Assembly: GCA_964195945.1 (NCBI GenBank)
Contig: CAXMRC010000135.1
Span: forward strand, 62,001 to 126,000
Reading direction: 5' to 3'
DNA from: JAAETI01 sp964195945
Lineage (GTDB): Bacteria > Actinomycetota > Acidimicrobiia > Spongiisociales > UBA5794
Length of the DNA stretch: 64,000 bases
Shown: in pieces, positions 17,131 through 25,766 of the stretch
Layout: each line of letters begins with the position of its first letter
Position numbering within the stretch: position 1 is the stretch's first letter
Notes under the pieces: model-generated
Seen by the model: only the letters and a program-made list of their open reading frames with translations
What the model was told of the DNA's origin: nothing
The model's database searches: none
Made by a program: the position numbers and the translations under genes

Positions 17131-18495
17131 GTGACCGATCAACAATCCGACGAGCAGCAGAGTATGAGAACCTTTGTCGCCGTATGGGCAGGCCAATTCG
17201 TATCTCTGGTCGGCACCTCACTCACCGGATTCGCTCTGTCTATCTGGGTCTATCAAGAGACAGGATCGGTAACCAAGCTCTCGTTCGTCCTGCTTGCTTC
17301 CCAGGCGCCGCAGATTCTGTTCACTCCGATCGCAGGTGCGCTTGTGGACAGGTGGGATCGGCGGTGGGCGATGATCCTCGCCGACACCGGAGCAGGGATC
17401 GGGACACTGGCGATCGCCCTTCTGCTGTTTACAGACAACCTGGAGATATGGCATCTGTATGTCGCTCTCGGTTTCTCAGGCATATTCCAGTCGTTCCAAT
17501 GGCCCGCCTACTCGGCGGCGACCACGCTGCTCGTTTCCAAGGAGCAATACGGGCGCGCCGCGGGAATGGTGCAAATGGCCGAGGCCGTCGGCCAAGTGAT
17601 CGCACCTGCCGTCGCTGGAGCGTTGCTGGTCTTTGGTGGCCTCGAGACGGTGATCTTTATCGACGTTGTGAGTTTTCTCGCCGCGGTGGCGACGCTTCTG
17701 GTCGTGCGATTCCCCCAGCCTGAGAAGTCGGAGGCCGGGGCGGCTGCGAAAGGGTCGTTGCTCAGCGAAGCTCGCTTTGGATGGACATACATCAAGCAAC
17801 GACACGGCCTCCTAGCGCTCCTTGTCTACTTCTCGAGTGTGAATCTGATCTTCGGATTCTTCGGCGTCCTCGTCTTTCCGCTGATCTTGGGATTTGCGGA
17901 TGAAGTCGCCATGGGCAACACGTTTACGGCTGCCGGCGTCGGCATGGTGATCGGCAGTCTCGTTATGAGCACTTGGGGCGGTCCGAAACGACGTGTGTAC
18001 GGCGTGCTCGGAGGCGACGTGGTGCTCGGCATAGCCCTAATCCTGTTCGGCATCCGACCCTCCCTTGTGCCCGTGGTGATCGGCGGGGTCATTGGCTTTT
18101 TTGTGATCCCGATTGCTAACGGATCAAGCCAGGCGCTGTGGCAAGCAAAAGTCGAACCTGACATCCAAGGCCGTGTCTTTGCGGTCCGGCGGGTTCTCGC
18201 TCAGATTGCGGGACCGGTGGCCATGCTTATGGCGGGGCCGCTTGCAGATCGAGTGTTTGAGCCTCTGTTGCAGGAGGATGGGGCGCTCGCCGACACTGTC
18301 GGTTCGGTCATCGGAGTAGGCCCCGGCAGGGGAATCGCCTTTTTGTTCATCATTCTGGGAGGCCTATCCATCGTGTTCACGCTTATTGCGTTCATGTATC
18401 CGCGGCTGCGGAACCTCGAAGACGAGATTCCCGACTACGACGAGGTCGGAGCTTCTGTTCCTTCGACCATCCTGGAACCGTCTCAGCAGCTGTAG
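17131..18495 (+). CDS. MFS transporter, efflux-like
   Basis: A 454-residue major facilitator with twelve predicted helices, closest in style to the macrolide/DHA3 type (MRTFVAVWAGQFVSLVGTSLTGFALSIWVYQETGS). The motif A loop is GALVDRWDRRWAMILAD. The first 11 residues are hydrophilic; ATG at 17164 is an alternative start. Substrate is unknown. It lies just upstream of cofG but with its own promoter region containing a dyad. Confidence 0.88.
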   Translation: MTDQQSDEQQSMRTFVAVWAGQFVSLVGTSLTGFALSIWVYQETGSVTKLSFVLLASQAPQILFTPIAGALVDRWDRRWAMILADTGAGIGTLAIALLLFTDNLEIWHLYVALGFSGIFQSFQWPAYSAATTLLVSKEQYGRAAGMVQMAEAVGQVIAPAVAGALLVFGGLETVIFIDVVSFLAAVATLLVVRFPQPEKSEAGAAAKGSLLSEARFGWTYIKQRHGLLALLVYFSSVNLIFGFFGVLVFPLILGFADEVAMGNTFTAAGVGMVIGSLVMSTWGGPKRRVYGVLGGDVVLGIALILFGIRPSLVPVVIGGVIGFFVIPIANGSSQALWQAKVEPDIQGRVFAVRRVLAQIAGPVAMLMAGPLADRVFEPLLQEDGALADTVGSVIGVGPGRGIAFLFIILGGLSIVFTLIAFMYPRLRNLEDEIPDYDEVGASVPSTILEPSQQL

Positions 18496-18516
18496 GTGCG
18501 GTGATACCGTTACGGC

Positions 18517-19659
18517 ATGCCGTTCCCGTCTCCAGACCGTGACCTCGCCATCGAGCTCATCACTGGTCGGCGCAACGTCGGGGGACTGTTCACCGAAGCG
18601 CAAAGACTGCGTGACGAGGGCAAGGGACGAACCGTCACCTACTCGCGGAAAGTCTTTGTTCCGCTGACGACCTTGTGTCGCGACACGTGCACCTATTGCA
18701 CTTTTGCCAAACCGCCGGGCGCAGGCGGCGAGTATCTGACTCCTGAAGATGTGATGGCGATCGCGAGGGCGGGGGAGGCTCACGGCTGTACCGAAGCTCT
18801 GTTCACCCTTGGCGACAAGCCGGAGGATCGGTGGCCACAGGCAATGGAGTTCTTAGATCAACAGGGTGCGTCATCAACTATTGACTATGTCCGGACGCTC
18901 ACTGAACGGGTCAACGCTGAGACATCGCTATTCCCACACGCCAATCCGGGTCTCATGGACGACGATGTCCAAAAGGCGCTGCGTCCCTCAAATCCTTCGA
19001 TGGGCCTCATGTTGGAGAACATCTCGCCACGTCTCATGGAACCGGGGATGCCCCACCACAACTGCCCCGACAAGGATCCTGTGTTACGGGTGGCGACGAT
19101 CGAAGCATCCGGGCGGCAGCGAGTCCCGTTCACTTCCGGCATCCTCGTCGGAATCGGCGAGACCCCTGAAGAAGTCGTCGACTCACTGTTGGCCCTTGCC
19201 GAACTCCAGGACAAACACGGCTCAATCCAGGAAGTCATTGTGCAGAATTTCCGGGCCAAGGCCGACACCAGAATGCGGCGCGATGCCGAGCCAACGGTGC
19301 AGTACTTCGCCAGGGTTGTGGCGGTGGCGCGGTGGATACTTGGCGCCGCGATGAACCTGCAGGTTCCTCCGAATCTCACCGAGGACTTCGGCGTATATCT
19401 TGACTCTGGGATCAACGACTGGGGCGGGGTGTCGCCGCTCACGATCGACTGGGTCAATCCGGAGGCGCCATGGCCGCATCTTGACAAGCTAGAAGGAATC
19501 ACCGCGGACCAAGGATTCAATCTCAGACCCCGGCTACCTGTGTACCCGGAGTTCATCAGCGATACATGGATCGATGCCGGACTCCTTCCCAAGGTGCAAT
19601 CCGCGGTCGATGCAGAGGGCTACGCTCGTATCCCCACGATGGAGGAATCCAGAGGATGA
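18517..19659 (+). CDS. cofG: 7,8-didemethyl-8-hydroxy-5-deazariboflavin synthase subunit 1 (CofG)
   Basis: Radical-SAM half of FO synthase (380 aa), forming the deazaflavin of coenzyme F420 with CofH. The cluster motif CRDTCTYCTF is the CxxxCxxC signature; LTPEDV, ALFTLGDKPEDRW, HANPG and the C-terminal INDWGGVSPLTIDWVNPEAPWP are diagnostic. Many Actinomycetota fuse CofG and CofH into FbiC; here they are separate genes overlapping by ATGA, so dosage is still coupled. Confidence 0.95.
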   Translation: MPFPSPDRDLAIELITGRRNVGGLFTEAQRLRDEGKGRTVTYSRKVFVPLTTLCRDTCTYCTFAKPPGAGGEYLTPEDVMAIARAGEAHGCTEALFTLGDKPEDRWPQAMEFLDQQGASSTIDYVRTLTERVNAETSLFPHANPGLMDDDVQKALRPSNPSMGLMLENISPRLMEPGMPHHNCPDKDPVLRVATIEASGRQRVPFTSGILVGIGETPEEVVDSLLALAELQDKHGSIQEVIVQNFRAKADTRMRRDAEPTVQYFARVVAVARWILGAAMNLQVPPNLTEDFGVYLDSGINDWGGVSPLTIDWVNPEAPWPHLDKLEGITADQGFNLRPRLPVYPEFISDTWIDAGLLPKVQSAVDAEGYARIPTMEESRG

Positions 19660-21551
19660 AAGAGTCGATCACGTTCCTACGGCTCCGGCCCGCCGATACG
19701 GTCAATGAGCTGTGGGCGTCGACTCGTCGTCGTGAAGGCACAACGGCCGTCGAGACATCAGGCCTGTCGGCTGAGCAGCGATCGGCGGTCCTCGCCGGCG
19801 GCCTCGTTCCAGTTGCTCTCGGGCTAGCCGAGGCTGATCCATTGGCCTGGGTGATTGAGCCAGCCGACGCAAAGCCTCTCCTCAAGCGGAACATTCCCGG
19901 TTGGCGGATCACTGTGTGTGACACCGGCGACCGCTCGGCAGTTCTCGACGCGGTTGCCCGTACTCGCTGTCGCTTTCTCAGAACAGGCAGAAGCAAAGTC
20001 GTCGCGGCCGTGGCACTTGCCAGTCTGCCGGGCATCGCAGTTCGCGTGTCGGTCTTCGTCGATACCCCTGAGGATGCAGTGCACGCGGTAGATAGCGGAG
20101 CCAGGGACCTGTTGCTGCGGGGATGGGACACCGATGCTATTGGAGCCTTGCGTGACGCCCTGGATGGCTTCGAAGTTGTAGAGCGAGGTGCATTGCCGCC
20201 CGAGGTCACGGTCGATCAGGCACGCCTGGATCTTGACGCCGAATTGTTCACCGCATATCTCGGCCAGATCGATGGGAGTGGCGCGGCTCGACCTCGTTAC
20301 GGCTGGGCTCCCGGGATGGATGCAGACGCCCCGATGCCGCTGGGGCGAGTCTCGGCACAGTGGGCAGACGAACGGTGGACCGGTGCAACCTATGGGTTAG
20401 ACCTCGCTGCGCTCGATCTCGATCTCGCCAACATCCTGGAGCGATCCCTCGACGGCACCGCACCCAACCGCGATGAGGTCGAACGACTCTTCCGCTCCCG
20501 GGGTGACGAGGTGGATGCGGTCGCTGCGGTGGCTGATCAACTCCGCAAACGGACCAAAGGCGATGTGGTGAGTTACATCGTTAACCGCAACATCAACTAC
20601 ACCAACCAGTGCACCTTCAAGTGTGGATTCTGCGCATTCTCCAAAGGACCCCGGTCGCTGAACCTTCGTGGCGAGCCTTACCTGATGGCAATCCCGCAGG
20701 TTGTTGAACGGTCGGTGGAAGCATGGAAAAGGGGAGCGACCGAGGTGTGCTTGCAGGGTGGCATTCACCCAGAGTTCACCGGTGATTTCTATGTCGACCT
20801 GGTGGAGTCGATCAAGGAATACCTTCCAGATATGCACATCCACGGGTTCACTCCGCTGGAAGTCTGGCAGGGCGCCGAGACGCTTGGTGTGCCGATTCGG
20901 GACTATCTGATTCGGTTGCGTGACGCCGGTCTCGGAACACTTCCTGGGACTGCGGCGGAGATCCTCGATGACGATGTTCGTCTCCATCTCTGCTCGGACA
21001 AGATCCGAACATCACAGTGGGCCGAGGTGATGATCACCGCCCATGAGCTTGGCTTGAAGTCAACCGCCACCATCATGTTTGGCCACATCGACTCTCCGGT
21101 GTCGTGGGCGAACCACTTTGAGGTGTTGCGGTCCATCCAGCGACGCACCAGTGGTATCACCGAGATCGTGCCGTTGCCCTTCGTGCACATGGGTGCTCCG
21201 ATCTTCTTGCGCGGTCATGCTCGACCAGGACCAACCTGGGATGAAGTCCTGCTCATGCATGCGGTCGCCCGCATCGCTTTCGATGGCTTGGTCGACAATA
21301 TCCAGGCTTCGTGGGTGAAGCTCGGTCTTGCGGCCGGGGGTCGACTGCTCAACGCCGGGTGTAACGATCTCGGTGGCACGTTGATGGATGAGACCATCTC
21401 GCGGGCAGCTGGAGCGTCCCACGGCACTTTCATGGAGGCTTCCGACATGGAGGATCTGATCAGGTCAATCGGGCGGATCCCGGCGCGGAGAAATACGCTC
21501 TACGAGATCCTGGAGAGTTCTGCGCAGCAGAGCTCATCAACGGTGCCTTAA
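19656..21551 (+). CDS. cofH: FO synthase subunit 2 (CofH) with extra N-terminal domain
   Basis: The radical-SAM CofH domain (about residues 245-620) carries NRNINYTNQCTFKCGFCAF, CLQGGIHPEF and LPGTAAEILDDDVR. It transfers hydroxybenzyl from tyrosine to the ribityl pyrimidine substrate. The protein is 631 aa, about 250 longer than stand-alone CofH. Residues 1-205 form an alpha/beta domain (IAVRVSVFVDTPEDAVHAVDSGARDLLL) that I cannot assign, then a linker like the middle of FbiC. The ATG at 19656 overlaps the cofG stop. Confidence 0.93.
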   Translation: MKESITFLRLRPADTVNELWASTRRREGTTAVETSGLSAEQRSAVLAGGLVPVALGLAEADPLAWVIEPADAKPLLKRNIPGWRITVCDTGDRSAVLDAVARTRCRFLRTGRSKVVAAVALASLPGIAVRVSVFVDTPEDAVHAVDSGARDLLLRGWDTDAIGALRDALDGFEVVERGALPPEVTVDQARLDLDAELFTAYLGQIDGSGAARPRYGWAPGMDADAPMPLGRVSAQWADERWTGATYGLDLAALDLDLANILERSLDGTAPNRDEVERLFRSRGDEVDAVAAVADQLRKRTKGDVVSYIVNRNINYTNQCTFKCGFCAFSKGPRSLNLRGEPYLMAIPQVVERSVEAWKRGATEVCLQGGIHPEFTGDFYVDLVESIKEYLPDMHIHGFTPLEVWQGAETLGVPIRDYLIRLRDAGLGTLPGTAAEILDDDVRLHLCSDKIRTSQWAEVMITAHELGLKSTATIMFGHIDSPVSWANHFEVLRSIQRRTSGITEIVPLPFVHMGAPIFLRGHARPGPTWDEVLLMHAVARIAFDGLVDNIQASWVKLGLAAGGRLLNAGCNDLGGTLMDETISRAAGASHGTFMEASDMEDLIRSIGRIPARRNTLYEILESSAQQSSSTVP

Positions 21552-22306
21552 CGAGCCTTTTCTTGGAGCGTCACCGCGGTGCCCGACATGGTGATGAGCA
21601 TCCGCGTTCCAATTGCGGTGTACTGCAGAGTGACCCCTACCACGGCATGTGCTCCCCGCTCGACTGCTTCGTCGACAAGACCCTCAATGCCGACCTGACG
21701 CCCCTTGGCCAGCGTGGCGCCGACTTGACGGAGATCTCCACCAGGGGCTTCGACAGCGACCTCGGCGGTGACTACACCGAGATAAGTGTGCACATCCCAG
21801 TTCGCCAGCTCCTGAGTGGTGGTGACGACAGGACGCCAGGTGGCCCGCCCATCGGAGCCGGTCACCCAGCCCTGCGCGGATCGTTGCCATTCAGCTCCCC
21901 ATCGCCTGCCGAGTCCGTAGTCAGTTTCACGAATAGCAGGCATCGGACCGGGGATACGGTCGGCATCGGGCCGTAGATCAACCACAACATGGGGTGAAGG
22001 ATCTGAAGAAGAGGCGGGCGGCGGCTCGGCCTCAGGTCTGACTACAGTTTCGACCGGAGGCTTGCGTGCGGACCCCCACTCGCTTCTGTCGCTCTCGATG
22101 CGAGTCGTACGAGTACTGGTAGCGATCTGCTTGCCGGCCTCAATACGCTTCTGGGCGACCGTCATGGCTTGGTCAAGACGGGATCGGGCCTGGAGTCTGT
22201 CGTCACCAACGGAGCCGCCACCGGCTGGTGTATCGCCGGATGCAGCTGGGGCAGCCCATTTGCTGCCTCCCGCCGTGGTGCCTGCAAGTCTGATAGGTTC
22301 CACCAT
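21548..22306 (-). CDS. YbjQ/DUF74-like C-terminal domain protein
   Basis: A 252-residue protein. The first about 130 residues are Pro/Ser/Arg-rich and probably disordered. The C-terminal part (WDVHTYLGVVTAEVAVEA through VDEAVERGAHAVVGVTLQYTAI to MLITMSGTAVTL) matches the YbjQ/UPF0145 pattern, whose members form pentamers of unknown, possibly metal-related, function. No membrane segment is seen. It overlaps the cofH stop by 4 bp on the opposite strand. Confidence 0.7.
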   Translation of the reverse strand: MVEPIRLAGTTAGGSKWAAPAASGDTPAGGGSVGDDRLQARSRLDQAMTVAQKRIEAGKQIATSTRTTRIESDRSEWGSARKPPVETVVRPEAEPPPASSSDPSPHVVVDLRPDADRIPGPMPAIRETDYGLGRRWGAEWQRSAQGWVTGSDGRATWRPVVTTTQELANWDVHTYLGVVTAEVAVEAPGGDLRQVGATLAKGRQVGIEGLVDEAVERGAHAVVGVTLQYTAIGTRMLITMSGTAVTLQEKAR

Positions 22307-22335
22307 CTTATTTACCCCCGTACCAAAGATCAGAA

Positions 22336-22341
22336 TACCCT
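22336..22341 (+). promoter_or_regulatory. -10-like box of leaderless trmD
   Basis: TACCCT lies 6 nt before the trmD GTG, which places the expected transcription start at or next to the start codon. No Shine-Dalgarno sequence is present. Confidence 0.45.
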
Positions 22342-22347
22342 GTCACC

Positions 22348-23064
22348 GTGCAAATAAACGTAATCACGATATTTCCAGAGTTCTTCGACTCCCCATTGCA
22401 GGTCAGTCTTGTAGCCCGTGCCAGTGAGGAGGGGCTGCTTCAAATCGACATCGTTGATCTGCGCCCGTTCGGTAAAGGCTTTCACAAACAGATCGACGAT
22501 GCTCCGTTTGGCGGCGGACCGGGCATGGTGATGATGCCGGAGCCGCTCGATGCCGCGTTGGCGCCGTTCGCAGATTCGCATCGCGTTCTGCTTGCCGCGG
22601 CTGGTAGCCCGCTAACTCAAAATCGGTTGGATGAGTGGGCGCTTCTTGACGAGATAACTCTCGTGTGTGGTCGCTACGAGGGGGTAGATCAGAGGGTTGC
22701 CGACAATCTGGTTGACGAGGAGATCTCGCTCGGTGACTACGTTCTTCTGGGTGGCGAGGTCGGTGCGTTGGCGATCATTGAGGGAGTGACTCGTCTGCTA
22801 CCGGGGGTGGTGGGTAACCCCGAATCCGTTGCTACGGAGAGTTTCCGTAGCGGGCTTCTCGAAGAACCGCAGTACACGCGGCCTGCGGACTACAAGGGCT
22901 GGAAGGTGCCAGAGATCCTGCTCTCGGGTGATCACGGCAGGGTGGAGGAGTGGCGCCAGCGACAGCGGACGGAGCGCACCAGGCTGCGCCGTCCGGACCT
23001 GTTGTCTGGATTGGATCGAGAGGCGGCAGAAGAAGAGTTAGCGCAATCGGAAGACCTCGGGTAA
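22348..23064 (+). CDS. trmD: tRNA (guanine-37-N1)-methyltransferase
   Basis: SPOUT-class enzyme (238 aa) that methylates G37 next to the anticodon to prevent frameshifts. The N-terminus MQINVITIFPEFFDSPLQVSLVARA, the DDAPFGGGPGMVM segment, and the knot CGRYEGVDQRVADNLVDEEISLGDYVLLGGEVGAL are diagnostic. The GTG start has no ribosome site and follows a TACCCT box. rplS follows after a short promoter gap. Confidence 0.97.
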   Translation: MQINVITIFPEFFDSPLQVSLVARASEEGLLQIDIVDLRPFGKGFHKQIDDAPFGGGPGMVMMPEPLDAALAPFADSHRVLLAAAGSPLTQNRLDEWALLDEITLVCGRYEGVDQRVADNLVDEEISLGDYVLLGGEVGALAIIEGVTRLLPGVVGNPESVATESFRSGLLEEPQYTRPADYKGWKVPEILLSGDHGRVEEWRQRQRTERTRLRRPDLLSGLDREAAEEELAQSEDLG

Positions 23065-23067
23065 ACT
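23062..23067 (+). promoter_or_regulatory. -10-like box of rplS
   Basis: TAAACT overlaps the end of trmD (the TAA is the trmD stop) and gives a leader of about 40 nt with a pyrimidine-rich stretch and GGAGGA before the rplS GTG. The same hexamer stands before smc. Confidence 0.4.
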
Positions 23068-23112
23068 CTCGTCTTCGAGTTTCCCTTTTTTCCCTCATTC
23101 GGAGGAACCCCC

Positions 23113-23457
23113 GTGAATACGGTCGATCAAATTGAGTCCGCATACCTGCGCGACGACCTGCCGGACTTTTCGCCAGGCGATACCGTGCGTGTAAACGTGC
23201 GCGTCGTCGAAGGTGGCCGAGAGCGTGTCCAGCTCTATGAGGGCGTTGTTATCGCCCGCAACGGCGGAGGCGCTCGCGCTTCTTTCACCGTCCGCAAGCT
23301 CAGCTTCGGTGTTGGCGTGGAGCGGATCTTTCCGCTGCATGCGCCGATAATCCATTCCATCGAGGTAATCCGTCGTGGCGATGTGCGCCGCGCCAAGCTC
23401 TATTACCTGCGTGATCGTGTCGGCAAGGCCGCACGCATCAAGGAGAAGCGGGACTAG
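23113..23457 (+). CDS. rplS: 50S ribosomal protein L19
   Basis: L19 (114 aa) lies at the 30S-50S interface. Motifs FSPGDTVRVNVRVVEGGRERVQLYEGVVIARNGGG, ASFTVRKLSFGVGVERIFPLHAP and KLYYLRDRVGKAARIKEK are complete. The GTG is preceded by GGAGGAA. lepB starts 7 nt downstream. Confidence 0.97.
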   Translation: MNTVDQIESAYLRDDLPDFSPGDTVRVNVRVVEGGRERVQLYEGVVIARNGGGARASFTVRKLSFGVGVERIFPLHAPIIHSIEVIRRGDVRRAKLYYLRDRVGKAARIKEKRD

Positions 23458-23464
23458 TCCCGTT

Positions 23465-24145
23465 ATGAGCGAACTACCTGGGGATTACGACGAGAGTCCC
23501 GATTCGAGTGTGCTTGGAGTGACCACAGTCTTGGACGATCCTCCGGTCGATTCGTCCGGGTCGCGGCGCTCGGAGACATGGTCTTTTCTCAAGGAGCTTC
23601 CGTTTCTCATCATCGGTGCGTTGATCGTCGCCGTCTTGGTGAAATCGTTTCTTATCCAGGTCTTCTGGATCCCATCTGGATCGATGGAAGAAACGTTGCA
23701 GATCGGTGACAGGGTCATTGTCAACAAGCTTGCCTATCGACTGGGCGATCCGGGTCGTGGTGACGTAGTGGTCTTTGAGCCCGAGACGTTTGAGTCAGAG
23801 TCGATCGTCACCAAAGTCTCGCGCAACCTGCTCGAGTCGATTGGTCTGCGCACTCCCGAGTCTGATCTGATCAAACGGGTGATCGGTCTCCCTGGAGAAA
23901 CGATCGAGGTCAAAGACAATCAGATTTACATCAACGAAGCACCGTTAACAGAGCCCTATTTGGCTCAGGGCATTCGCATGAATGATTTTGGACCGGAGTT
24001 GGTGCCCGTCGACAGCTACTTCGTCATGGGGGACAACAGGAGTTCCAGTAGGGACAGCCGCGTCTTTGGTGCTATCGACGGCCACCGGATCGTGGGGCGC
24101 GCCTTTTCCGTTGTTTGGCCACCGGGTCGTTGGGGCGGGCTCTGA
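23465..24145 (+). CDS. lepB: Signal peptidase I
   Basis: Membrane serine protease (226 aa) that removes signal peptides. One N-terminal transmembrane segment (about residues 46-68) precedes box B IPSGSMEETL with the nucleophile Ser, and box D IKRVIGLPGE with the general-base Lys. Box E VMGDNRSSSRDSR is present. The acidic first 40 residues are cytoplasmic. The ATG at 23465 is chosen because upstream codons overlap rplS. Confidence 0.96.
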   Translation: MSELPGDYDESPDSSVLGVTTVLDDPPVDSSGSRRSETWSFLKELPFLIIGALIVAVLVKSFLIQVFWIPSGSMEETLQIGDRVIVNKLAYRLGDPGRGDVVVFEPETFESESIVTKVSRNLLESIGLRTPESDLIKRVIGLPGETIEVKDNQIYINEAPLTEPYLAQGIRMNDFGPELVPVDSYFVMGDNRSSSRDSRVFGAIDGHRIVGRAFSVVWPPGRWGGL

Positions 24146-24786
24146 GCGAGCCAATCTCGAGGCTGAACGGCTTGCGTCTCGCCGATGCCGCGGCAGAACT
24201 CGGGGCGTCGGACGACCGTCTCGGTCGTTTGCTTTTGGACAACCAGGTCCCTCCCATGTGGGGCCGGGACGAAGGCTTTGCGACCCTGGTCAAGATCATT
24301 CTCGAGCAGCAGGTCTCACTCGACAGCGCCGCAGCAGCGTTTGCCAATCTCAAGTCGGCTATTGGCGAGGTGGAGCCAGACAGGTTTCTCTCCCTCAACG
24401 ACACTGAGCTGAAGACCATCGGATTCAGTAGACAGAAGACCGGCTACTGCCGCGGTATCGCCACCCAATTGATTGACAAGTCGCTCGATCTTGAGGCATT
24501 GGCAAGCGTCCCTGATGAGGAAGCGCGGGGGCGCCTCACGGCCCTAAAGGGCGTCGGCCCGTGGACGGCTGATGTCTATCTCTTGTTTGCGTTGCAACGT
24601 CCGGACATATGGCCAATGGGCGACCGGGCTCTTGTCGTGTCTATGGCGGAGAATCTCCCTCTAGACGAGATCCCTAGCTACGAGCAAGCTGCGCAGATTG
24701 CGGACGTGTGGCGGCCGTGGCGGTCGGTCGCAGCCCGGATGCTGTGGCACGCCTACCTGAGCAACCGGGGGCGAAACCTCAACTAG
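24115..24786 (+). CDS. HhH-GPD DNA glycosylase (AlkA/3-methyladenine type)
   Basis: A 223-residue base-excision enzyme. The helix-hairpin-helix is LTALKGVGPWTADVYLLFAL, followed by WPMGDRAL, in which Asp is the expected catalytic residue. VKIILEQQVSLDSAAAAF matches the AlkA 'I..QQ.S..AA' segment. The TTG start overlaps lepB by 31 bp; a second TTG at 24172 is possible. It takes the place normally filled by rnhB in this gene order. Confidence 0.88.
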   Translation: MATGSLGRALSEPISRLNGLRLADAAAELGASDDRLGRLLLDNQVPPMWGRDEGFATLVKIILEQQVSLDSAAAAFANLKSAIGEVEPDRFLSLNDTELKTIGFSRQKTGYCRGIATQLIDKSLDLEALASVPDEEARGRLTALKGVGPWTADVYLLFALQRPDIWPMGDRALVVSMAENLPLDEIPSYEQAAQIADVWRPWRSVAARMLWHAYLSNRGRNLN

Positions 24787-24828
24787 ATGGCGACAGTGAT
24801 GTCGTTCAGTGATAGCCCAAGATTGGGT

Positions 24829-24838
24829 TTGTCACAGC
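24829..24838 (+). promoter_or_regulatory. TTGTCAC motif, third copy
   Basis: TTGTCACAGC recurs exactly at 34407-34416 before the dprA locus, and as TTGTCACTGC at 26767-26776 before comM. Here it lies in a 154-nt gap before DUF2469. A separate TAGTAT box at about 24902 may drive that gene. Confidence 0.35.
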
Positions 24839-24940
24839 AAGCATTGATACTCATTGTTGGCGGGGTTCATTAGAAGAACTCCCGTACCGGCCCCGAACCG
24901 CTTAGTATGCGAATCCGCTTCAAGGAATGCAGGAGAGGCA

Positions 24941-25237
24941 ATGGGCGAGGAAGACCTCGAGCGCTACGAAACCGATGTCGAGCTACGAATCTACAAGGAG
25001 TACCGCGATGTGCTCCCGCTGTTCCGCTACGTCATCGAGACCGAGCGTCGCTTCTACCTTGCCAACGAAGTCGAGCTGCATACGCGTCGGTCTGAGGGGT
25101 CGGTCTACTTCGAGTTGGAGTTGAACGACGCATGGGTATGGGACATGTACCGACCGGCCCGGTTCGTCAAGAGCGTCAAGGTGATGACGTTCCGCGACGT
25201 GAACATCGAGGAACTCGAGCCAAGCTCGGCTCTGTAG
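24941..25237 (+). CDS. DUF2469 family protein
   Basis: A 98-residue acidic protein (MGEEDLERYETDVELRIYKEYRDVLPLFRYVIETERRFYLANEV) conserved across Actinomycetota between rnhB and yraN. Function unknown. The GGAGAGGC ribosome site supports the ATG at 24941. No signal or membrane segment is visible. yraN overlaps its 3' end. Confidence 0.92.
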   Translation: MGEEDLERYETDVELRIYKEYRDVLPLFRYVIETERRFYLANEVELHTRRSEGSVYFELELNDAWVWDMYRPARFVKSVKVMTFRDVNIEELEPSSAL

Positions 25238-25563
25238 GGGGCCGCAGAGCTCTCGGGTCCTTTGGCGAGGCCGTTGCTGCCCGCTTTCTCCAAGATCGTG
25301 GCGCCACCATTGTTGATCGCAACGTACGTATCGGGCGAGGTGAGCTCGATCTGATTGTCTCCATCGATGGCGAGGCCACCGCGGTTGAGGTCAAGACAGG
25401 GTCAGCGGCGGGCGAGAGCGATCCGATCTATCACTTCGACGAAGTCAAACAGCGTCAGGTGCGATCTCTTGCCGGTCAAACCGGCGTCTATCGAGTGGAC
25501 TACGTCGGGGTCACGGTGTCCGCCGCCGGCGTTACCGTTCGTTGGTTACCCAGAGTCTGCTGA
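25132..25563 (+). CDS. yraN: YraN (UPF0102) nuclease-like protein, start uncertain
   Basis: The conserved region RRALGSFGEAVAARFLQDRG, GRGELDLIVSIDG and TAVEVKTGS is a PD-(D/E)xK nuclease fold with Glu, Glu and Lys in place. Homologues start close to RRALG, but the only in-frame ATGs are at 25132 and 25138, deep inside DUF2469; near the expected start there is just GTA. It either overlaps by about 100 bp or uses an unusual start. It overlaps the opposing zinc-motif gene by 18 bp. Confidence 0.85.
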   Translation: MGMGHVPTGPVRQERQGDDVPRREHRGTRAKLGSVGGRRALGSFGEAVAARFLQDRGATIVDRNVRIGRGELDLIVSIDGEATAVEVKTGSAAGESDPIYHFDEVKQRQVRSLAGQTGVYRVDYVGVTVSAAGVTVRWLPRVC

Positions 25564-25764
25564 CGGGTATCCCGTGCGACGCTGTTCCTTGAACCAGCAT
25601 CCGCGATGCCAATGGCGCCGCAGATCCGGGGCGTGTTCGGGGACAACGACTAGATGCCCAACTCCGGCGAGGATGTCACCTTCGCAACCGGGACAGGTAT
25701 AGACCTTTCGTGCCTGATAGGGCTGGATGACGTTGACCACAAGTGGTCCGAGGGGGGATTCCAT
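25546..25764 (-). CDS. Small CPGC/HWHRGCW putative zinc protein
   Basis: A 72-residue protein with RKVYTCPGCEGDILAGVGHLVVVPE and RRHWHRGCW. Two Cys plus a His/Cys pair suggest a zinc-binding treble-clef-like unit. I recognise this as a conserved actinobacterial hypothetical protein next to yraN, of unknown role. The ATG at 25764 is 2 nt after the stop of a 37-codon membrane peptide gene, indicating one transcript. Confidence 0.75.
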   Translation of the reverse strand: MESPLGPLVVNVIQPYQARKVYTCPGCEGDILAGVGHLVVVPEHAPDLRRHWHRGCWFKEQRRTGYPSADSG

Positions 25765-25766
25765 CG

